A stretch of DNA of 40,788 nucleotides from Psychrobacter nivimaris (GTDB lineage Bacteria; Pseudomonadota; Gammaproteobacteria; Pseudomonadales; Moraxellaceae), in the NCBI RefSeq assembly GCF_009812035.1, contig NZ_VZIZ01000016.1:1-40788 (forward strand). Reading direction: 5' to 3'. Position numbers and translations under genes: made by a program. Position 1 is the stretch's first letter. Each line of letters begins with the position of its first letter. The notes below the pieces were generated by a model. The model was not told the origin of the DNA. It worked only from the letters and a program-made list of their open reading frames with translations, and searched no databases. This document shows, one piece after another, positions 34,967 to 40,788 of this stretch.

Positions 34967-35200
34967 TAATAAACTCCAAAACTGACTTTTCAGAACATAG
35001 AATTGAGTAATAAACACTAAGCAATTTTTACTAATTACATTCTCGTGAGCATCGTCAATATCACTACCCTCAGATACGGTATTATGATTATTTACTGTCT
35101 CCGTATTGTCCTTTCGACTACTGCGCCTAGGGATGAGTAATAGCGCAGTTGCAGCCACACTTAGCAAAAACCATTTTTTCGTATTTTTATCATCTGTCAT
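34967..35200 (-). other. In-frame upstream extension of the TatD gene
   Basis: The frame stays open from ATG 35200 through this stretch into tatD. It would add 78 residues: a basic start, a hydrophobic segment (WFLLSVAATALLLIP) followed by RRSSRK, a polar acidic part, and a second hydrophobic patch ending WSLL. The ATG at 35200 has no recognisable Shine-Dalgarno sequence. It is either an N-terminal membrane anchor or untranslated leader. Confidence 0.4.
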
Positions 35201-35404
35201 CTTAGTTTCTGATTTACTGTAGCGGAAAACATAATACGTAACTCATTATTTTATTAGTAACTAATATACCCAAATATAAAAGCGTCTATGTTTATCTGTG
35301 TTATGAATACGCAAGCTAATGTACGATGTAACTAGTATCTATCACATCGTACATTAATTTATGTCAGTTGAATCATATTAACCGTTATATATACGGCCAA
35401 TATT

Positions 35405-37651
35405 TTAACGATTAAGAGGATAGGTCGTGATACCGCTATTAGGACTATCTACTCTCGTAAAGCCTTGCGAAGTAGATTTTGGCGCTTGATCACGTTTAGG
35501 GATAAGGGGGTTGAGCGGCATGAGCTCGTAATCCGCACTGACATTACCATTCCAACCTTCAGTGCCACTCAATGGTAATTGCTTAATCGTACCGTTTTTA
35601 TCAATGACCAGCTGCAACACTCGCATTTGATTTAATTTGCGTTCAGTTACACTCGCTACCGCGCCGCCATCACGTAAGATAGTCGGCTGTAAAAAGATAA
35701 TCAAATTGCTCTTTTGGTTGCTGTCGTTGTCAGAACGAAAGAGTCTACCGATAACAGGAACATTGCCCAGTCCAGGAACCTTCTGTTGACGTGTGGTGGT
35801 GTTGTCACGCATCAGGCCGCCCAAGGCAATCGTCTGCTGATCATCCGCTAGAATGGTCGTATTAATAAGGCTTTTATTGGTAATTAGCCCACTGGCATTA
35901 CCCGTACTACCTGGTACGACTGACGAGACTTCTTGCGAGACCTCTAATCGTACTGTGCCATTGTCACCAATATGGGGAATGACATTCAGATTAATACCAA
36001 TGTCTTGGCGATCAATTGTCTGAAATGGGTTGTTTGAATTATTGCCACTGGTGGTAAAAGAACCCGTAACAAAAGGTACGTTTTGACCAACTAAGATACT
36101 GGCTTTTTCATTATCCAATGTCAAAATCGATGGCATGGATAGCAAGTTGGCACTGGTAGATGAGTCAAGCGCCTGTAAAATAGCACCATAAAACTCTGTA
36201 TTGCCCTGACTGTCTTTACGACTGTCTCCAATTCCTATCAATGCACCTGCGATAGAGCTGGCCGCAGCGCTAATGCCTGCCGTACTTGTCCCTGCTAAAG
36301 CAGCCGCCGCAAGCGTCGTTGCGCTCGCCCCCACATTGTTAAAGTTGACCACTCCATAGCCACTATTGGCGTTACCTAGCGCCCACTGAACACCTAGCTG
36401 GGTGGCATCATCGCCTGACACTTCAACAATGGCAGCTTGAATTAATACTTGTGCGCGGCGACTGTCTAATTGGTTGACTGCATCTTCAATCTCGAACATG
36501 AGCTCAGGTGCGGCATTGACGATAACGGCATTTTGAGTTTCATCAGCGATAATACTAAACGGACGACCGCCCACCCCTGTGCTTGTTCCGCTTGTGCTGC
36601 TAGTCGAGACAGCGGCCGCACTGCTACTACCAAGGCTATCGCTAGCTGCATTATTAATTGCAGCGCCTGTGCTGCTTACATCATTTAGTGAGGCTGATTC
36701 TAGTGTCGAGGTCGCGCCAGCACTATTGATAGATTGGTTAGCGAGTAAACCGCGTAACATATCGGCGATATGACCCGCACTAGCATACTTTAATCGAAAG
36801 ACACGTAGACCACTTAAACGTCTGGTCGGCGTGGTATCCAACTGATTGACCATTTCTTGGACTTTAGCAATCATTTCAGGACTGCCTTTGACTAGCAGTC
36901 TATCGCTTGACGTATCAGCAATCACCTTTAGCTGATTGTTGCCACCTTGAGCTTGCCCGCTACCCGCACTTGAGACTAAGGCGCTAATCAACTCCATCAT
37001 ACGTTCGGCATCGACATGGCGTAGTGGTATCACTTGCAAACTGTCATTTACATTACTGTCTAAATCACGGATAAGGGCTGTCAGTTGGTTAAGGCTGTCT
37101 GCTCGATCGGACAATACTAGCGCATTGACACCAGGTACAGCGGCCGCGTGAGCCGACTGCGGCATCAATGGGCGAATAACACCTAATACTTCTGCAGCTT
37201 GGGTGTTGGTCAAATAAATAACTCGAGTAGCGAGCGACTCGCCCACACTATCACCGCGTAAATCAACCGCCACGCCAGATTGCTTAGCAATATTATCTGG
37301 CACCAGTTTTGTCGTCGTTCCTGACTCAATCGCGGCGATACCATTCACCTGCATCACGCTCAGAAATAGCTGATAGATCTCATCACGGGACAAGGCTTTA
37401 TTGGAGATGACCGTGACATTACCATTGATACGTGGATCAAGTACAAAGTTTTGATCTGTAATGGTCGCAACTTCATTAATAAAGGCTTTTATATCAGCGT
37501 CTTGCAAATTGACTTTCCAGCTCTCGGCATTAGCAAGACCAACACCAGCAGCCCATAATGGCACTGCCAGACAAAGTGGACGGCACAGGCGCATCAAACG
37601 CTGCAGGCTACGGTACAAAGGCGTGGCTGAAAAATTCTGAAAACTTACCAT
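35405..37651 (-). CDS. gspD: Type II secretion secretin GspD
   Basis: 748 residues. A signal peptide with a long basic n-region ends near AGVGLANAES. The N0 domain follows (WKVNLQDADIKAFINEVATITDQNFVLDPRINGNVTVIS in outline), then the N1, N2 and N3 repeats (RVIYLTNTQAAEVLGVIRPLMPQ, QVIPLRHVDAERMMELISALV, VFRLKYASAGHIADMLRGLL). N3 is interrupted by a Ser/Ala/Thr-rich low-complexity insert (about residues 305-360). The secretin core contains LTLDNEKASILVGQNVPFVTG and VPGLGNVPVIGRLFRS. It forms the outer-membrane channel of the type II system. Downstream of gspC by 77 bases, it is the last gene of gspN-gspC-gspD here. The remaining gsp genes are not in the window. Confidence 0.95.
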   Translation of the reverse strand: MVSFQNFSATPLYRSLQRLMRLCRPLCLAVPLWAAGVGLANAESWKVNLQDADIKAFINEVATITDQNFVLDPRINGNVTVISNKALSRDEIYQLFLSVMQVNGIAAIESGTTTKLVPDNIAKQSGVAVDLRGDSVGESLATRVIYLTNTQAAEVLGVIRPLMPQSAHAAAVPGVNALVLSDRADSLNQLTALIRDLDSNVNDSLQVIPLRHVDAERMMELISALVSSAGSGQAQGGNNQLKVIADTSSDRLLVKGSPEMIAKVQEMVNQLDTTPTRRLSGLRVFRLKYASAGHIADMLRGLLANQSINSAGATSTLESASLNDVSSTGAAINNAASDSLGSSSAAAVSTSSTSGTSTGVGGRPFSIIADETQNAVIVNAAPELMFEIEDAVNQLDSRRAQVLIQAAIVEVSGDDATQLGVQWALGNANSGYGVVNFNNVGASATTLAAAALAGTSTAGISAAASSIAGALIGIGDSRKDSQGNTEFYGAILQALDSSTSANLLSMPSILTLDNEKASILVGQNVPFVTGSFTTSGNNSNNPFQTIDRQDIGINLNVIPHIGDNGTVRLEVSQEVSSVVPGSTGNASGLITNKSLINTTILADDQQTIALGGLMRDNTTTRQQKVPGLGNVPVIGRLFRSDNDSNQKSNLIIFLQPTILRDGGAVASVTERKLNQMRVLQLVIDKNGTIKQLPLSGTEGWNGNVSADYELMPLNPLIPKRDQAPKSTSQGFTRVDSPNSGITTYPLNR

Positions 37652-37728
37652 ATTGATGATTACCTACAGTGATATTGCTTACTATGTGCTGAGTGTTTAA
37701 GGAGCAATTTTGCTAAAAACCTACCTTG

Positions 37729-38634
37729 CTAGAACTGCTGGCGAATCGTAATAACTTGCTCACCACGTTGAACCTCTATCTGCGCTTCACCTGCTTGCTG
37801 TACTTGCTGAAGTACACCAGCATCTTGCGCTGGGTTATTACCTACGCTCTGTCCGTTGACAGTTAGTACCTTATCACCTGGCTCAAGCCCTAAACGATTA
37901 CGTAGGCCAGCAGGCATCGCCGCTGTGACTTGGTAGCTCTCGCCCGATGCCATCACCCCCATTCTACTTAGATAACTGGCAGGGTTTTCTTGCAAAGCCG
38001 TAACCGCTTCTTCGATAGCTGACTGTGGATTATTTGAAGTGTCTGCGCCAGTTGTCCCCTCTGCCTCAGGAACAGCATTTTGTACTGGCTGGGACGCTGT
38101 AGGTAACATGCTATTGTTTGGCAAACGCTGGTTACTTATTCCTCTTGCTAGCATATCACTTTGGTCTAATGGCATCGCCTCTGGCATTTTAATAACGGTT
38201 TCTTTATCGTTAGCATCAGCGATGATAACTGAATTCCAGTCAACAGCCACGAGCGTATAATCGCTGTCTTTTAGCTCATCACCGATGCGGTAATTTTTGA
38301 CTTCGCCATTGACATTCAATAAGGCGGAAGACATGCTCTCAGGTATGGCTAGTAGGACGCCTTTGAGCTCAATGTTGGGAGGTGGTTGCACGGCTGCGGT
38401 AACAGGATCGGGATCAGCAAAGATTGCAAACAAGCCACTATAATCGTTGGTGGACTTGGCACTGTTCTGTAGAGGCGCTACAGGCAATGCAGGGGCTAAA
38501 GGCGCTGCTAGCAGTAGCCATAAAAGACGGGCGGCTGTCCAGCATAGCCAAGCAATGGCTAACAATAGTAGCCAAGCTGAAAAGCGATTGAGAGTATTGA
38601 TAACAGGTTTTAGGCTTGCGGCGATATTAAGCAT
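37729..38634 (-). CDS. gspC: Type II secretion inner-membrane protein GspC
   Basis: 301 residues. A single N-terminal membrane segment (FSAWLLLLAIAWLCWTAARLLWLLL) is followed by a Pro/Ala linker and the homology-region domain (YSGLFAIFADPDP, IELKGVLLAIPESMSSALLNVNGEVKNYRIGDEL). A disordered acidic linker and a C-terminal PDZ domain (AGLRNRLGLEPGDKVLTVNGQSV) complete it. GspC links the inner-membrane platform to the secretin GspD, whose gene follows. The start codon directly abuts the gspN stop codon, so the two are translationally coupled. Confidence 0.93.
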   Translation of the reverse strand: MLNIAASLKPVINTLNRFSAWLLLLAIAWLCWTAARLLWLLLAAPLAPALPVAPLQNSAKSTNDYSGLFAIFADPDPVTAAVQPPPNIELKGVLLAIPESMSSALLNVNGEVKNYRIGDELKDSDYTLVAVDWNSVIIADANDKETVIKMPEAMPLDQSDMLARGISNQRLPNNSMLPTASQPVQNAVPEAEGTTGADTSNNPQSAIEEAVTALQENPASYLSRMGVMASGESYQVTAAMPAGLRNRLGLEPGDKVLTVNGQSVGNNPAQDAGVLQQVQQAGEAQIEVQRGEQVITIRQQF

Positions 38635-39462
38635 TTAGTTCGCCCCCAAACCAGCTAGCAATGGTTGGCGCACACTGACAACTGGCGTATCTTGAGGGGC
38701 TTGTCCTTTATACTCAGGCATGTTTTCTAGCAAGCGCTGCGTCAAACTAACATCGAGCATATTATCGCTATCGAGATACAGATCACCCAAACGCTTATCT
38801 TGATTGTTCAATAAATTAACATGCAGCAAATCTCTATTGTTTTTTTGCTCTGTACTAAGCTCAGCTCTTAGAGCAGGCATCGTAATATAAAAAACTTTGC
38901 CACCACTAGGATAGCCTACCTCACCACCAACCCAAGTAAATTGACCATCCGCTGCACTAAATCCGCCCGCGTCTTTAGCAGGATCGCTACTAGATGCGTC
39001 ATTTTTATCAGCCTGACGCGTTAGCGATACATTGTTTACTTGAATAGGGGTATTTGGCAGCTGCCAGTTGACTACACTTGCTAGCGTCTCAGGTGCAATT
39101 TTCCCACTAATGCTGTCAACTTGCCATGAGTTTAACCCAAGTTTAACTTGCCCATTCAGACGTGTCTGTGATGAGTGAATATTGACGTCCGCACCTAGCT
39201 TACCTATGAGTAACTGCCAAGGCTGCCATGACCATTCTGCCATACCTGTAAGCGACGACGATGACATAGGCAACTGCCAAATAGCAGCACCTTGCCATAC
39301 ATTGCCAGATACATGCTGGACATAAGGCGTATCTGGCGCGTATTTCTCAAGTAACCATGCTGCTGGCATTTGCAACACTGCAAATAGCGCAAACAACACA
39401 AACCCCACTAGCCACCAGAGCTTACGAGGACGTTTATGAGAAAACTCAGATACTTGGGTCAC
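38635..39462 (-). CDS. gspN: Type II secretion protein GspN
   Basis: 275 residues from GTG 39462. One membrane segment near the N-terminus (KLWWLVGFVLFALFAVLQMPAAWLL) is followed by a beta-rich periplasmic domain with the GspN motifs VQHVSGNVWQGAAIWQLP and GMAEWSWQPWQLLIGKLGADV. A long open frame reaches ATG 39555, but that codon lies inside a rho-independent terminator hairpin (39533-39583) and its added residues do not resemble a GspN start. The GTG, leading straight into a basic stretch before the membrane segment, is therefore preferred. GspN is an accessory type II secretion protein. gspC follows without a gap. Confidence 0.85.
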   Translation of the reverse strand: MTQVSEFSHKRPRKLWWLVGFVLFALFAVLQMPAAWLLEKYAPDTPYVQHVSGNVWQGAAIWQLPMSSSSLTGMAEWSWQPWQLLIGKLGADVNIHSSQTRLNGQVKLGLNSWQVDSISGKIAPETLASVVNWQLPNTPIQVNNVSLTRQADKNDASSSDPAKDAGGFSAADGQFTWVGGEVGYPSGGKVFYITMPALRAELSTEQKNNRDLLHVNLLNNQDKRLGDLYLDSDNMLDVSLTQRLLENMPEYKGQAPQDTPVVSVRQPLLAGLGAN

Positions 39463-39529
39463 AGTCGTACAACTCTTATATAAGACAAAAACGTCATTAT
39501 CATAACAAACAATGGCATATAGATGACAG

Positions 39530-39589
39530 AAAAAAAGCCAGTATCTTTTTGCCAAAATACTGGCAGTAAAGATACTGGCTTTTATTTTC
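39530..39589. terminator. Bidirectional terminator between the H-NS-like gene and gspN
   Basis: The stem AAAAGCCAGTATCTTT (39533-39548) pairs perfectly with AAAGATACTGGCTTTT (39568-39583). The 19-base loop contains a further small hairpin (GCCA and TGGC). An A-run precedes it and TTTTATTTT follows, so it can act in both directions. It ends the H-NS-like transcript and separates it from gspN. Confidence 0.9.
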
Positions 39590-39691
39590 TCGAAAGCAGC
39601 TATATCTATCGCTAAATGGTTGTAAATACACCATTATAAATAGCAACTTCAAGCTGGCTCACAGAAATTAACTTTATAGGAAAACAGCTAA

Positions 39692-40015
39692 TTAAATAGC
39701 AAAATCTTCGATATCACGACCTGCTGCTAGCGCTTCAACTAACCACGTTGGCTTACGGCCACGGCCAGTCCAAGTTTCACTATGATCATCAGTATTGCGA
39801 TATTTAATACTGCGTTTTTTCTCTAACTTTTCACCAGCTTTCAGTATCTCTTCGATCGTTGCATTGCTATCTTCTGCAATCTGCTCGAACTGCATATAGG
39901 CATCATACAAACGTTGATGTTGTTTTTTGGCGATAAGTTGTTGAGCGTTTTCAGTGATAGCACGTAACTCATCTACGTTCAAATTTTCTAAATCAATTGC
40001 GTTATTTTTGCTCAT
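39692..40015 (-). CDS. H-NS family nucleoid-associated protein
   Basis: 107 residues. An N-terminal helical oligomerisation region (LENLNVDELRAITENAQQLIAKKQHQRLYDAYMQFEQIA) is followed by a linker. The C-terminal H-NS DNA-binding motif is TWTGRGRKPTWLVEALAAG (about residues 81-99), with the minor-groove-binding R-G-R loop. Such proteins silence AT-rich and horizontally acquired DNA. The 770-base AT-rich region upstream would suit autoregulation by an AT-preferring protein, which is inference. It is monocistronic, with a strong terminator about 110 bases downstream. Confidence 0.92.
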   Translation of the reverse strand: MSKNNAIDLENLNVDELRAITENAQQLIAKKQHQRLYDAYMQFEQIAEDSNATIEEILKAGEKLEKKRSIKYRNTDDHSETWTGRGRKPTWLVEALAAGRDIEDFAI

Positions 40016-40788
40016 AATAAATCCAACTATAAAATAAGAGTGTGGCCTCTATTGAGGTATTGTTTTTCGTGAAAACATGCGGAGAACAAATCGTTCATTG
40101 GCCATTAAATCTATGTATAAAATATCATTAACTCTAAAGAGTATATAATTTCTAATAACAGCCCGAACAATCCATTATAAATAGAAAATATATAGCGATA
40201 GATGCTCATTGTATCCATTTTGAATAAAATTAGTTTTAGATAAATCTAAACACATAAGTCACCATGCTTTATATATTGCTATTATAGCTTTGAAAGCATC
40301 TTCTAATAATAAAACAAAATTCTAGTACTTTGACTACTGCTAGAATTTCGCAATGATATTTCGACAAAAATCTACTGTTAAAATAATAGATTAGTAAGTC
40401 AATGCACTATACTCTCAAATACTGCTAATCTTGGAGATAGTTTTGCATTAGCTCTGTAACTTGCTATGTCGTTCCTACGGTACTTTCTGAATAAGTTAAC
40501 CATTTCATATAAAGATCTATTATCCAAATAGCTTTCGATTTATTAACCAATAACAAGTAAAACTTTGGCTATTATCATCGAAATTTATTTTATTTAAAAA
40601 CGATCAATATATATTAACTATACGCCATATAAAGTTAGTATAGCAATTTTTAAAACTAAACGTCACTAATCATAATTATTTTTTGGTACAAACGGTCAAT
40701 ATAGAGTATAGAAGGTAGTAGGCATACTAGACCTCTTGCAAAAGTGGCAGAGGATTTTACAATAACTAATGCACTCACAACTGGCTGG
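40016..40788. other. AT-rich region upstream of the H-NS-like gene, to window end
   Basis: 773 strongly AT-rich bases with no convincing gene or RNA. The H-NS-like promoter must be within it. Near its end, at 40728-40752, is a sequence that looks like an insertion-sequence end (listed separately). The window stops before this can be confirmed. Confidence 0.5.
40728..40788. mobile_element. Possible IS5-family-like terminus cut by the window end
   Basis: CTAG followed by ACCTCTTGCAAAAGTGG recalls the general style of IS5-family termini (a C/TTAR-type target next to an inverted repeat beginning AGACC). No transposase is visible because the window ends within 60 bases. A small bulged hairpin (CCTCTTGC and GCAGAGG) is an alternative explanation. 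Confidence 0.25.

Overview
The window looks like chromosomal DNA of a Moraxellaceae gammaproteobacterium, most likely Psychrobacter. This rests on moderate GC with AT-rich intergenic gaps, a FimX-type pilus regulator, a GspC/D/N secretion block, an H-NS-like protein of the MSKNN...TWTGRGRKP type, and short palindromic interspersed repeats. The genus is inferred from family resemblance and general character, not from a database search. There is no rRNA, tRNA, CRISPR array, prophage or complete insertion sequence.

Layout. (1) 54-1400: NADP-type glutamate dehydrogenase on the minus strand. (2) 2023-5313: a plus-strand group of five small soluble proteins: a Roadblock/LC7 protein, an Aer-like PAS protein, a PhnD-like binding protein without signal peptide, and two unrecognised proteins. 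The last of these has a C-terminal half that reads like a second, diverged Roadblock fold. This is the best candidate for an undescribed system. (3) 5732-7007: a methyltransferase and a GNAT acetyltransferase, convergent. (4) 7056-13300: a minus-strand molybdenum hydroxylase block, paoA-paoB-paoC, then a terminator-like hairpin, then XdhC and a MocA-like nucleotidyltransferase. Together these make an aldehyde oxidoreductase with a 2Fe-2S, an FAD/4Fe-4S and a Moco subunit, plus its cofactor maturation proteins. (5) 13635-18542: redox and detoxification genes: nitroreductase, FrnE-like DsbA protein, HAD hydrolase, class III alcohol dehydrogenase, and a divergent LysR regulator. (6) 18654-19551: a DUF302 lipoprotein and a DUF4031 protein, convergent.

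(7) 19657-24207: a minus-strand MoxR - DUF58 - transglutaminase (TgpA-like) group, with a repeat between MoxR and DUF58. (8) 24257-28947: a lipoprotein cytochrome c, a FimX-like REC-PAS-GGDEF-EAL protein with degenerate catalytic motifs, and a large uncharacterised protein upstream of it. (9) 29317-31057: epmB and efp, divergent, which form the EF-P beta-lysylation pair. (10) 31216-34966: hybrid histidine kinase, TcdA, TatD. (11) 35405-39462: type II secretion gspN-gspC-gspD. (12) 39692-40015: an H-NS family protein followed by an AT-rich gap to the window end.

Several starts were revised from Shine-Dalgarno position, overlap or family alignment: the PAS protein, nitroreductase, frmA, LysR, tgpA, tatD and gspN. 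All domain statements come from reading motifs by eye. No alignment, structure prediction or database search was run.
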